Shown: positions 10,218-18,919 of the stretch, piece by piece
How the letters are laid out: each line of letters opens with the position of its first letter
Position numbering within the stretch: the stretch's first letter is position 1
Source: Bacillus sp. T3
GTDB taxonomy: Bacteria > Bacillota > Bacilli > Bacillales > Cytobacillaceae
Direction: 5' to 3'
Assembly (NCBI RefSeq): GCF_033449965.1
Contig: NZ_CP137761.1
Span: 2,542,001-2,606,000, forward strand
DNA: 64,000 nucleotides
The notes under the pieces: generated by a model
The model's input: the letters and a program-made list of their open reading frames with translations, nothing else
What the model was told of the DNA's origin: nothing
Database searches by the model: none
Program-made: the position numbers and the translations under genes

Positions 10218-11686
10218 ATGAATAGTCCATATATAAAAACATATACCCTCCAAGAAGTAGCAAAACAAATTTGTGTACCAGTTGGTACGATCAAGAGATG
10301 GGAAAAGGCGCTGGATGAATTACTTATTGTTCCAAGGACAAAACAGGGAGCTAGGTATTACACAGAAGTCGAGTTAACTTTTTTAGAAAAAGTTAAGGAT
10401 TTACGAGAACGCAACAGTATGAACCAAATTAAAACCATACTACTGCAGCAATCTAATCTAAAACAAGATCAGTTTAATGAAGAATTTCTTCCCCTCCTCC
10501 AATTTGTGAGAAGGATAATGAAACTGAGCCATCCGCTGAAAATGTGGAGCTGAACCATACTCGACCAATCATCGTTCATTGGCAAAAAGCCGAGTTAGAA
10601 GCGGCACTGGAACGGAATCAGTCAGAATCATCCATACCACTAACAGAAGAAGTAAAAAACGAAGAAAAAAAACCGATCGGGAACATTGACGAGGACTTTG
10701 AAACCTCCCTTATCACGAGATTATCAAGCAGCGAGGTAGAAACAAAACAAGAGACAACAAATTTAGAAGAGTTTTTCAAGGTTATGGATGCGTATAAACA
10801 AAGCTTGTTAGACGAAGTGAAGTTAGAAATTCGCAATGGAATCCGAAAAGAGGTCATTGAAGAAGTGAAAAAGGAGATTTCAAAAGGCTCCGTCCAAACT
10901 GTCAAAGCTCTTTCCAACTCGATTTATAAATTGAGTGAGAATACCAAATCAGAACTCCAAGAGCTCTCTAATAAAATTTATGAATCCTCAGAAAACACAA
11001 CTGAAAACATCATGACACTATCCCATGTGATAACCGCAACTTCAGAACACACCTCTGAAACGATTGAAACACTTTCGAATCAACTGATGACAAATTCTGA
11101 ATCGACTTCAGAAACCATTTCAGCCCTTTCGAATAAAATTGAAGCCAACTCTGAAAACACGAAGGAAAGAATTGACTATCTAACAGAAGAAATTGCGGCA
11201 TCTTCATCCTCTACAACAGAAACAATTGCAACGCTATCCGATAGAATTGCACAAAGCTCTGAAAATACGAATGAAACCATTGCAACTTTAACGAATCAAA
11301 TTGCAGCAACATCTGAAAACACATCGGAAACCATTACATTTTTAACAAAAAGTTTCGCTTCAGCCTCTGAGGACACGAAGGACTCGATTCAGTCACTAGC
11401 AGAAGGATTCGCTATCTCCACAAAAAATACAAACCAATCTGTTCATACGCTAACAAGAGCCCTGCATCAAGCAACAGATGAGACCCATCATGAATTACGA
11501 AATTTAGTTGATGCGCTAAACAAAGATAGAGAACTCTACATTGAAACGCTTCACCAGGAAAGGATGCATTTTAAACAAGAAATCCGAACCCGTGAAACGA
11601 TGTTCCAGGATATGGTCGCCAGCTTTAGAAATACAGCAGGAACAAAAGAAGAAGCAGACAAGAAATGGTGGAAGTTTTGGAAATAA
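10218..11686 (+). pseudogene. MerR-type HTH protein with twelve 18-residue helical repeats (DUF3967-like), frameshifted
   Basis: The N-terminal 75 residues are a MerR-like winged helix (YTLQEVAKQICVPVGTIKRW, then ARYYTEVELTFLEKVKDLRE). The frame breaks in CCCC at 10491-10494; a fifth C gives LPPPPICEKDNETEPSAENV and joins the frame open from 10544. The C-terminal part has an acidic linker, then twelve 18-residue repeats (10910-11557) such as LSNKIEANSENTKERIDY, then a Lys-rich end KWWKFWK resembling DUF3967 proteins. No membrane segment is seen. Start 10218 (MNSPYIKTYT) is favoured over 10188 because AAAGGG precedes it. It is 36 nt upstream of racA, same strand. Exact function unknown; the architecture suggests a DNA-bound elongated protein. 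Confidence 0.75.
10910..11557 (+). repeat. twelve tandem 18-codon repeats
   Basis: Every unit is exactly 18 codons, aligned on Leu-Ser/Thr-Asn at position 1 and Ser-Glu-Asn-Thr at positions 9-12, for example LSDRIAQSSENTNETIAT and LTNQIAATSENTSETITF. Later units drift (LAEGFAISTKNTNQSVHT). Eighteen residues equal five alpha-helical turns, so the same face recurs without superhelical twist. DNA-level identity between units is only partial, pointing to old duplications under selection. Confidence 0.9.
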
Positions 11687-11722
11687 CAAATCGTAAAGTA
11701 CGAATAAAAGGAGGATCTCATT

Positions 11723-12241
11723 TTGAACACAAGTGAAGTTGCAAAATTATTGGGTGTTTCAGTGAGCACGGTAAAACGGTGGGTGAAGCAGTTAGATTTG
11801 CCAATGGAACGCAATGATCGCGGTCACTATTTGTTTAACGATGAGGCTATCAAAAGTTTAAGGTTTATCCAAAATCAAATTAATGATGGCGTACTTCTTC
11901 ATGAAATCACGACTTTACCTGAAAAGACCATTCGCTCAGGAACATTAAAAACACCAAAGGAACATGATCAACTGGTGGAGGAATTAACATCAAAGCTGAA
12001 TAGCTTAGAACGAAGATTGGATGAAAAAGCTGATTCAGTTACATCCTACCAGCTTTTGCAACACAGAAGAGAAATCGAGGACCTACAAGAACTTGTTGCC
12101 TCCCTTTCGACTCAAGTTGTAGAATTAGAAATCGAAATCAGTGAATTAAAAAAGCAAAATGCAACGGAACGACCTCTTGTTTTTGATCAACCTAGAGGTA
12201 CAAAAAAGAAAAATATTTTTAGTAGCATATTTGGGTTTTAA
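11723..12241 (+). CDS. racA: chromosome-anchoring protein RacA
   Basis: In Bacillus, RacA binds origin-proximal DNA and ties it to the pole through DivIVA at the onset of sporulation. The 172-residue product has a MerR-like HTH (MNTSEVAKLLGVSVSTVKRW, then RNDRGHYLFNDEAIKSLRFI), a coiled coil from about residue 85 to 150, and a basic/aromatic C-terminal tail KKKNIFSSIFGF suited to membrane or DivIVA contact. The start is TTG at 11723 behind AAAGGAGGATCTCATT. Length is close to the 184 residues of B. subtilis RacA. It sits directly behind another HTH/coiled-coil gene and may be cotranscribed with it. Confidence 0.85.
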   Translation: MNTSEVAKLLGVSVSTVKRWVKQLDLPMERNDRGHYLFNDEAIKSLRFIQNQINDGVLLHEITTLPEKTIRSGTLKTPKEHDQLVEELTSKLNSLERRLDEKADSVTSYQLLQHRREIEDLQELVASLSTQVVELEIEISELKKQNATERPLVFDQPRGTKKKNIFSSIFGF

Positions 12242-12306
12242 TAGAATTAGCATTTAACTCCTTCCAAGCATTCAATCCTATGATCGAACCGATATAATGT
12301 TAATTA

Positions 12307-12335
12307 AAAGGGCATGGTTTCTTACACCATGCCCT
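12307..12335 (-). terminator. terminator after yitT-like gene
   Basis: GGGCATGGT pairs with ACCATGCCC, followed by TTTTAATT on the minus strand. Lies between convergent racA and the YitT-family gene. Confidence 0.75.
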
Positions 12336-12347
12336 GCTCATATGTGT

Positions 12348-13156
12348 TTAGTTTCGATGAAAGAATCCCAATACATCTGATGTTTGTGTAATATTCACAA
12401 ATGAATGAGGATCAACTTCTTTAATAATCGCTTTTACATCTGCCAGCTGATATCTTGTTATCACGGTCATTAATATCTTCCGTTTTTCTCCTGTATATGC
12501 ACCTTCACCATCTAGCATTGTAATTCCACGATATAGATTAGCGAGCAGTTTATCCTTTAATTCTTCACCCTTACTTGATACAATCATCAGCGTCAATTTA
12601 ATATGCTTTGTATGAATCATATCGATGACCTTACCGGATGCGTAGATTCCAAGGAGTGTATTTAATGCAGCATCCCAATTAAAAACAAAGCCGGAAATAA
12701 CCACAACGACTGCATTTAAAGCTGAAAATAATACTCCTAGTGGAAAATCTCTTTTTTTGCAATCAGTAAGGCAACTATATCAAAACCACCTGTACATCCA
12801 GAGGCTCGAAAGACAAGCCCTATCCCAATCCCAGAAATAACACCGCCGAACAAAGATGAAAGGATCGGTTCTGATGAAATTGGTATAACCGGAATTAAAT
12901 ATAGACTCGCTGATAAAACACTTACAGATAGAATGGTATAGCCAATAAATTGCCTACCTAAATGATAGAAGCCAACAATTAATAACGGGAGGTTCATAAT
13001 AAAATTTAGTAAACCCGTATTTAAAGGAGTAATAATTCCCAATAAGATAGCAAGCCCACTTAGACCAGCACTTAAAATATGATGTGGGATTAAAAATAAA
13101 TTATAAGCTACCCCAATAATAATAGAACCAAATATGATAACAAAAATTCTACCCAT
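12348..13156 (-). pseudogene. YitT family membrane protein (DUF161/DUF2179), frameshifted
   Basis: About 270 residues when restored. Start ATG 13156 (MGRIFVIIFGSIIIGVAYN) has AGAGGTGAAAG before it; the upstream in-frame start at 13186 lacks a site. Four to five hydrophobic helices are followed by the DUF2179 cytoplasmic domain (LMIVSSKGEELKDKL, GEGAYTGEKRKILMTVITR). The frame breaks in the run of seven T at 12752-12758 (minus: AAAAAAAGAG). An eighth base gives ALLIAKKRDFPLGVLFSALN and restores the protein. Homopolymer error is likely. Function of the family is not established. Confidence 0.85.
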
Positions 13157-13258
13157 ACTTTCACCTCTTAAGCATACTTTCTTCATTATAGAGGAGAAAG
13201 AAGAAATAAAAAATTAAAAGTAATTTCTGACAGATTAACCGAAAAATGAGAAATAAAT

Positions 13259-14449
13259 TTACAGGTCAGACGCATTATAGACAATTTTTATTTTTGAAAC
13301 AGCCTCTTCCGCTCGATTTCGGGCTAATTCAACTGTTTCTGCAGCATTTAATGCGACTGCCATTCGGCGACCAATCTTTGTTTCTGGCTTACCGAATACT
13401 CTAATTTGTGTATTTGGTATGGCAAAGCTGTCCTCAATTCCTGTGATTTGATAGGATTTGCTTTCCTCCCATGCTTTTACGGTTCGACTAGCTCCAGGAG
13501 AAAGCAATTGGATTTGTGGAATTGGATAGCCTAATATTGCTCGTACATGTAGAGCAAATTCTGACAGATCTTGAGTTACGAGCGTAACCATTCCTGTATC
13601 ATGTGGTCGCGGTGATACCTCGCTAAAGTAGACACAATCCGGCGAGAGGAACAATTCTACTCCAAAGATCCCATAACCGCCAAGAGCGTCTGTGATTTTT
13701 TTTGCTACAGCTTGAGCTTCTGCAATTTGCGCCTCTGACATTGGATGTGGCTGCCAGGACTCTATATAATCTCCATCCTTTTGAATATGGCCTATTGGAG
13801 CGCAATAAGTTGTACCAGAGACAGATCTCACGGTGAGCAACGTAATTTCAGAGTCAAAATGGATGAATTCCTCAACAATCACCCTTGTCTTCTTACCTCT
13901 TCCACCTTCCATTGCCTCATTCCATGAGTTTTCAACATCATCCATACTGCGGCAAACGGTTTGACCTTTTCCAGATGAACTCATCACAGGTTTAATGACA
14001 CATGGTGTACCAATTTCAGAAACTGCAGCCTTTAATTCATCTAACGTATTTGCAAACGCATATTTCGCAGTTGGCAATCCAAGCTTCTCACTCGCAAGTC
14101 GGCGAATACCTTCACGATCCATGGTTAGGTTTGCAGCTAAAGCAGTTGGAACAACCTGATAACCCTCCTTCTCAAGTTCAATTAAGGTTTCAGTTGCAAT
14201 TGCCTCAATTTCAGGAACGATTAAATCCGGCTTTTCCTTTTCAATTACACGACGTAATTCAGCCCCGTTTAGCATATCAATACAATAAGAGCGATGTGCA
14301 ACTTGCATCGCAGGAGCGTTTTCGTATCGATCGACCGCAACGGTCTCGACACCGAGGCGCTGTGCCTCAATAATAACTTCTTTTCCTAATTCCCCAGAAC
14401 CTAATAAAAGTATTTTTTTAGAAAAACCAGTATATGGCGAACTTACCAT
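13259..14449 (-). CDS. purT: formate-dependent phosphoribosylglycinamide formyltransferase
   Basis: ATP- and formate-dependent formylation of GAR to FGAR, the folate-independent route of purine step 3. The 396 residues have the N-terminal PurK/PurT lobe (LLLGSGELGKEVIIEAQRLG), a biotin-carboxylase-like ATP-grasp core (CVIKPVMSSSGKGQ, VIVEEFIHFDSEITLLTVR) and the ligand segment EVSPRPHDTGMVT. ATG at 14449 follows GAGGGAGG. Length is normal. Monocistronic by spacing. A pair of PurBox-like sequences lies about 80 nt upstream, suggesting PurR control. Confidence 0.95.
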   Translation of the reverse strand: MVSSPYTGFSKKILLLGSGELGKEVIIEAQRLGVETVAVDRYENAPAMQVAHRSYCIDMLNGAELRRVIEKEKPDLIVPEIEAIATETLIELEKEGYQVVPTALAANLTMDREGIRRLASEKLGLPTAKYAFANTLDELKAAVSEIGTPCVIKPVMSSSGKGQTVCRSMDDVENSWNEAMEGGRGKKTRVIVEEFIHFDSEITLLTVRSVSGTTYCAPIGHIQKDGDYIESWQPHPMSEAQIAEAQAVAKKITDALGGYGIFGVELFLSPDCVYFSEVSPRPHDTGMVTLVTQDLSEFALHVRAILGYPIPQIQLLSPGASRTVKAWEESKSYQITGIEDSFAIPNTQIRVFGKPETKIGRRMAVALNAAETVELARNRAEEAVSKIKIVYNASDL

Positions 14450-14527
14450 AATAAACCCTCCCTCAATGTCTGTTATTTAATTATTCCACTTTACATTTTA
14501 GATGGTTTCACAAAACAAAACAACGTT

Positions 14528-14571
14528 AAACACGAATATTATCTACTTTTCCACCAAAATAATTCGTATTC
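14528..14571. promoter_or_regulatory. candidate PurR operator (inverted PurBox pair)
   Basis: AAACACGAATATTA (14528-14541) and, on the other strand, GAATACGAATTATT (14571-14558). Both carry the CGAA core and match about 10 of 13 consensus PurBox positions. They are inverted and separated by 16 bp, the spacing known for Bacillus PurR operators. Located upstream of purT. Confidence 0.5.
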
Positions 14572-14693
14572 CGAAATAGCAGCAATACACTTGTCCTCGT
14601 TAGATGGACAATAAATAATTTTGAAACCCATGACACGTGATTAGTCACTATCTAAACTTTTGTCATTATATATAGTAATTTCTTTTGAGGAGA

Positions 14694-14953
14694 TGAGCAT
14701 ATGTCCTTTTTTCAAGCAATCGCCCCCAGATGTTGTAACAGTTATGTGGCAAAATAATCCACTTCGTAATACTTCTCCAGGTATAATCATTGACGCAAAT
14801 ATAATTGGCAGTGCAGATCCTTGTTCAAACGTTCTTCGTAGAGGTAGACGCTTTAGAGTAGCGGAGGATTGTCTTTTGGAAAATGATTTTTTAGTGGAGT
14901 ATGAAAAAAGATTTGGCGTATTCGGTGTAACTGTGTTTATAAGAAAGAATTGA
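14694..14953 (+). CDS. hypothetical protein
   Basis: I do not recognise this 86-residue product (MSICPFFKQSPPDVVTVMWQ...). It has a Cys near the N-terminus, a middle with ADPCSNVLRRGRRFRVAEDC and a hydrophobic/basic end VFGVTVFIRKN. The only strong ribosome site, GAGGAG, abuts this ATG with no spacer and is better placed for an out-of-frame ATG eight bases on that gives only 18 codons. The start is therefore uncertain and a frameshift at the 5' end is possible. Confidence 0.45.
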
Positions 14954-15100
14954 AGACACTTTTTTGGACCAACACTACACTAAATAGTTGGTCCATACAT
15001 AGAGAAATCAAAAAAATGAAAACTTCTTCAATAATTGTCATGATTGACTTTTATTCATGACCAAAATTGGATAAAATTTTACCAGAATGGAGGTTTTCAT

Positions 15101-16239
15101 TTGCGGAGATTATTCCAATACATCATCATCATCTTTGCTTTCATCATTGCTTGGCCAATTGTAAAAAATCAATTAGAGCAAAGCCAATACGGCATGTATT
15201 TTCAAAAAATCTCGTCTGGTGTAAAAGTAGTACAAAACACACCAGAATATGAGCAAGCAATCGATTCGTTTTTCGAGAGTATCCATGAACTTCTTATCTT
15301 TCTTGATCAAACCATCGAACAGAAGCCTGATGAGAAGCAAGATACAAAGAAAGTTCCGGCTAAACCAGAGCTGAAACAACCAGCTTCGAATAACTTCTCG
15401 ATATATAATATTGAGCTTGGAAATCAGAGACAGTCTGTTGAAGAAATAATGGGAAGCGAACAGCGCTCGACGATGAATGAGTATGGACTACAATGGAGTG
15501 CATACCATCAAAACTACCACAATTTCGTGATGGTGGCTTACGATAAGAACAATAAAGTAGTAGGATTATATACAAACCAGGATCTTGTTAGCTCAAAAAA
15601 GGAATCACGCTTGGAAGTTCTAAGGATACAGTCCGAAAACAACTTGGCGAACCGTTATCAAAACTTGAAAAAGGAACCGTTTATTTTCAATTTGACAAAA
15701 AGCGTGACTATGATGTTTACCATTTAGATGGAAGCTACATCACCTTTTTTTATGATAAGCATGAGCACAATACCGTTACGGCTGTCCAAATAATCAATGA
15801 AAAAGTTGAGCAATCAAAGCAGGATTTTTATGCGTCTGAATCAACGCAATTACGAGAAGGCTTTGAATACCAGCTATTCGATTTAACTAACGCAACAAGA
15901 GTCAAGTTTGGTTTACCTGTTTTAACTTGGAATGCTAATGTAACGGGTACAGCGCGAGAGCATAGTTTAGATATGGCTGAAAATCATTACTTTGATCACC
16001 AAAATCTTAAGGGTCAATCCCCCTTTGATCGTATGAAAGAAGATGAAGTTGTTTTTACCTCTGCTGGAGAAAATTTAGCGTATGAACAATTTAGCAGTAT
16101 TTTTGCGCACGAAGGTTTAATGAATTCACTTGGTCATCGTGAAAATATATTAAGGACAGAATATGAATTTTTAGGTGTGGGTGTCGCATTCAATACAGAA
16201 GCCCAACCCTACTATACAGAAAACTTTTTTGCTAATTAA
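15101..16239 (+). pseudogene. CAP-domain (SCP/PR1) membrane-anchored protein, YlbC-like, frameshifted
   Basis: TTG start at 15101 preceded by GGAGGTTTTCAT. An N-terminal anchor (RRLFQYIIIIFAFIIAWPIV) is followed by a linker, a CAP-associated domain (YNIELGNQRQSVEEIMG) and, from about 15870, a CAP domain with LFDLTNATRVKFGLPVLTW, AREHSLDMAENHYFDH and GHRENILRTEYEFLGVGVAF. The frame breaks in six A at 15595-15600; a seventh gives KKGITLGSSKDTVRKQLGEP and joins both parts. Restored length is about 380 residues, as in B. subtilis YlbC. Predicted extracytoplasmic. A terminator follows. Confidence 0.85.
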
Positions 16240-16248
16240 AAGTAAGAA

Positions 16249-16280
16249 GCGGAGTGATTGATTTTCTCACTCCGCTTTTT
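16249..16280 (+). terminator. terminator after CAP-domain gene
   Basis: GCGGAGTGA pairs with TCACTCCGC, then TTTTT. Also usable on the minus strand by the convergent HAD gene. Confidence 0.85.
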
Positions 16281-16285
16281 AAATC

Positions 16286-17095
16286 TTATATTAATTTAAA
16301 AACATCTCGAATTGCATAGGTTATTCCATCTTCATCATTGCTCTTGGTTACAAATGATGCTTGGTCTTTAATCTCCTGTGGGGCATTTGCCATCGCGATT
16401 GAATGGGTTGCGACCTCAAATTGTGACAAATCGTTTCCACCATCACCAAAAGCATAGATTTCATCAAACTGAAGCTCATTAAGTTGTGCAAAGCGATGCA
16501 AGGCAAGACCTTTATGTGCCTCGATCGAAGTGATTTCAACATTATTTGGGAATGAGGACGCCATCGAAATTTTTTCAAATTGTGCAAGTTCCTTTTTTAC
16601 ACGATCTACTTTTTCAAGCTGATGTGGATAAACTAGTGCAATTAACTTATAAATTTTAAGGTCTTGTTTTTCCAATAATGCCTCATAATCAAACGAATCG
16701 AAAAGATTGTCTAGCTCTTCCGGGGTTTTATGATGGGTCGGTGGGAGTGTAGATGGAAAACCGCCTTGATCCGTATAAATCAAAATTCCTACCCCTAACG
16801 ATTTTAGGCTCGAAAAAATTGGCATATAGATCGAACGATCAAGTGTAGCTTCAAATAACAATTCTCCTGTTTTTGAGAAAAGAATGGCCCCATTTACACA
16901 AACAATTGGACAGTTCAATTCCTTAATGCCAGGAACTTTGATTACATCACTAAATGCCCGCCCTGTATTAATGATGACTTCAATTCCCTTTTCCTTAAGC
17001 CCGACAATAGTTTCCAGACTTGCTGATGTAATTTCTAAATTTGTATTTAATAAAGTCCCATCAAGATCAAGCGATACACATTTCACTCTTAACAT
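16286..17095 (-). CDS. Cof-type HAD-superfamily hydrolase
   Basis: Predicted cytoplasmic phosphatase of sugar or other small phosphates. About 269 residues with HAD motif I (SLDLDGTLLNTN), motif II (VIINTGRAF), the class IIB cap between residues 85 and 190, and motifs III/IV (HKGLALHRF and FGDGGNDLSQFEVA). Complete and of normal length. The ATG at 17095 (MLRVKCVSLD) has a weak GAGG three bases away. Substrate cannot be told from sequence. Confidence 0.9.
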   Translation of the reverse strand: MLRVKCVSLDLDGTLLNTNLEITSASLETIVGLKEKGIEVIINTGRAFSDVIKVPGIKELNCPIVCVNGAILFSKTGELLFEATLDRSIYMPIFSSLKSLGVGILIYTDQGGFPSTLPPTHHKTPEELDNLFDSFDYEALLEKQDLKIYKLIALVYPHQLEKVDRVKKELAQFEKISMASSFPNNVEITSIEAHKGLALHRFAQLNELQFDEIYAFGDGGNDLSQFEVATHSIAMANAPQEIKDQASFVTKSNDEDGITYAIRDVFKLI

Positions 17096-17216
17096 ACACC
17101 TCAACTATTATGAATTTTTCAATATACGTTTAATTTTAGTTGAAGTTCTCGGAATGGTCAAAAGAAACCATCAATACAATTCTCCACAACAAAGGAATAC
17201 TCAGCATACAAAAGCA

Positions 17217-18038
17217 CTACAATGAAGTAGCGCTTGAGGAAAAAATATTATGATTCAGTTTAAAATACTTTTCACTGAAATCATCCAAAATTAATTCAGA
17301 AACAGGGACTATTTTTATTTGCTTTTTCTTATAAAGCTGCATTGATTGGACAATACCACGAGAGCAAACCTTGCCTGTTATTCCAACATGCCCGATGGCA
17401 ATTCCCCGCCCATTTTCTTCAGTAATTTGAGCGAGAAAACCCATTTGTTTGGCAACATGAGCACTGGATGAGATATCATCGAGAAATACATCCCTCACTA
17501 AATATGGAACACCTAACTCTTTAGCAATTTTAGGGATTTTGGATTTAGGAGAAGTGGCACTATCGACGAGATAAAGTTTTTTTTCTTTGGCAACCTCCAC
17601 AATACCTCTGACAATTTCTTCATTTTCAATCGCTAACGAACCCATATGATTGTTTAATCCTTTTGCATACGGTACGCTCTTTATGGCTTCTCTAACTCGT
17701 TTTTTTACTTCAATTTTGGAGAGATTAATTGTAATTGGTTTTGGACCAAGCCAGGACAGCTTGCCTTTTTTGGGTTGCATTGGTAAATGCACCATAACCT
17801 CAAATCCGTTTTTATGGGCCCATTTTGCATGCTCCTTTGATTTTTCCGTAAAGGGCATGACAGCAGCAGTAATATTGATGTCACCTTCCAAAAAATCCTC
17901 TACTCCCCCTATGCCTCCTCCAAAATCATCAATGATGATTGCTGCTTTTAATGGTTTTGTTTCTGCCTTTCCATTACGAATGGGAAGATAAGTACTAATT
18001 AACATTACCGAGAAAATGATACAGAATATTTTCTTCAT
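17217..18038 (-). CDS. divergent polysaccharide deacetylase family protein (YibQ-like), secreted
   Basis: ATG at 18038 with TTGGAGGATATTT upstream encodes a signal peptide (MKKIFCIIFSVMLISTYLP) and a divergent polysaccharide deacetylase domain: AAIIIDDFGGG (metal Asp pair), VMVHLPMQP, NNHMGSLA and GIAIGHVG. About 273 residues, normal for the family. The domain is found in gene neighbourhoods of cell-envelope functions; substrate unknown. The gene stands alone, with repeat A just upstream. Confidence 0.85.
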   Translation of the reverse strand: MKKIFCIIFSVMLISTYLPIRNGKAETKPLKAAIIIDDFGGGIGGVEDFLEGDINITAAVMPFTEKSKEHAKWAHKNGFEVMVHLPMQPKKGKLSWLGPKPITINLSKIEVKKRVREAIKSVPYAKGLNNHMGSLAIENEEIVRGIVEVAKEKKLYLVDSATSPKSKIPKIAKELGVPYLVRDVFLDDISSSAHVAKQMGFLAQITEENGRGIAIGHVGITGKVCSRGIVQSMQLYKKKQIKIVPVSELILDDFSEKYFKLNHNIFSSSATSL

Positions 18039-18167
18039 AAATATCCTCCAATTTTCTGTTTCCGTTAATTTAACCAAACAGACATGGAGCGATACATTTC
18101 ATCCCGCCACACTTTATCGTATTTTTTTACGAGGCTGTGTTAAAGCTCAATTTGTTTTTGTGCACAA

Positions 18168-18373
18168 GTTGATTGGAGCGGAAGGTGCGAAGACTCCTGC
18201 GGGAGCAGCGGGACAGGTGAGACCCCGCAGGAGCGATAGCGACGAGGAGAAGGAAAAGCGGAAACGGCTTGCAAAGGGGCGACAGGCATATGACCCCGAG
18301 CCCCTAGCCGCTGCAGCTGGACAGGCTCACCGTCCGCCCCGCGGAAAGCGAAGCACCAAGAGCGGAAATCAAC
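18168..18373 (+). repeat. dispersed repeat A, copy 2, interrupted by repeat B
   Basis: Begins GTTGATTGGAGCGGAAGG and ends GAGCGGAAATCAACTC like copies 1 and 4, but is about 75 bp longer. The extra bases (18250-18324) match repeat B, inserted between GACGAGGAG and GGCTCACCG, which are contiguous in copy 1. Confidence 0.85.
18250..18324 (+). repeat. repeat B, short copy nested in repeat A
   Basis: GGAAAAGCGGAAACGGC ... GGCGACAGGCATATGACC ... CGAGCCCCTAGCCG ... GCAGCTGGACA aligns with the ends of the longer repeat B at 52138-52260 (GAAAAGCGCAAGGCGCC, GGCGACAAGCACAAG, GTGACCTCGAGCC, GGAGCTAGACA), lacking its middle hairpin. Confidence 0.75.
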
Positions 18374-18472
18374 TCTCAAATTTAACACAGCCTTTTACAA
18401 AAAAATCACACGGATAAAACGTCCCCTTCGGAGTATTCTATAATTTGTGTTTTAAAAAAAGGAGGAATTTCC

Positions 18473-18679
18473 ATGACAATTGATACAAATAAACTGAAAC
18501 AAGCTGAGGCAGCTACATCTCTTGCAAAGGATTCCATCACCCAGGCGATTGAACAATCTGCAGCGAACACTACTCTGGCTAAAGAAGCATTGAAACAAGC
18601 TGCTAATGAAATTGCTCAAGCCCAAACCTGTGTTAGCCAGGTTCAATCTGAGCTTCAAACGGAAGAATCTTCAAGTTAA
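18473..18679 (+). CDS. small Ala/Gln-rich helical protein
   Basis: Sixty-eight residues, unrecognised, with AAAAAAAGGAGGAATTTCC before ATG. Composition is Ala, Gln, Glu, Ser and Thr with a single Cys, predicted to be one or two amphipathic helices (AKDSITQAIEQSAANTTLA). No signal peptide. A good terminator follows. Such short, abundant-looking proteins with strong ribosome sites are often sporulation or stress related in Bacillus, but that is a guess. Confidence 0.75.
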   Translation: MTIDTNKLKQAEAATSLAKDSITQAIEQSAANTTLAKEALKQAANEIAQAQTCVSQVQSELQTEESSS

Positions 18680-18724
18680 AAAACATCCGCGGAACTGACT
18701 CGCCAATTTCTAAAAAAGGAAAAA

Positions 18725-18770
18725 CCACTCAAAAGGTCATTGATTTACGATCCTTTTGAGTGGTTTTTTG
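18725..18770 (+). terminator. terminator after small helical protein
   Basis: CCACTCAAAAGG pairs with CCTTTTGAGTGG, then TTTTTTG. Confidence 0.9.
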
Positions 18771-18810
18771 TGTAATGATTTTTGATAAAAAACTATCTTT
18801 ATCTTTAAAT

Positions 18811-18859
18811 CTCACCCCGCCCTGCGGAAAGCGAAGCGCATGGAACGGAAATCAATGGA
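18811..18859 (+). repeat. repeat A, 3' fragment (copy 3)
   Basis: CTCACCCCGCCCTGCGGAAA followed by GCGAAGCGCATGGAACGG and AAATCAATGG matches the last third of repeat A. The 5' two thirds are absent. Confidence 0.75.
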
Positions 18860-18919
18860 CAAGTAATAGGCATAATACGCAAAAGAACGGGTTGCCTCTA
18901 AAAGTTATACGCTTTTCGC

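Noticed and set aside
10910..11557. Regular 54-bp periodicity that could be taken for a CRISPR or DNA satellite.
   Set aside because: The period is 18 codons in frame, repeats diverge at the DNA level and there are no spacers; it is a protein repeat. No CRISPR array was seen in the window.
14961..14995. Hairpin TGGACCAAC/GTTGGTCCA after the small unknown gene as a terminator.
   Set aside because: No T-run follows on the plus strand, and on the minus strand it is followed by A residues. Possibly a structured 3' end only.
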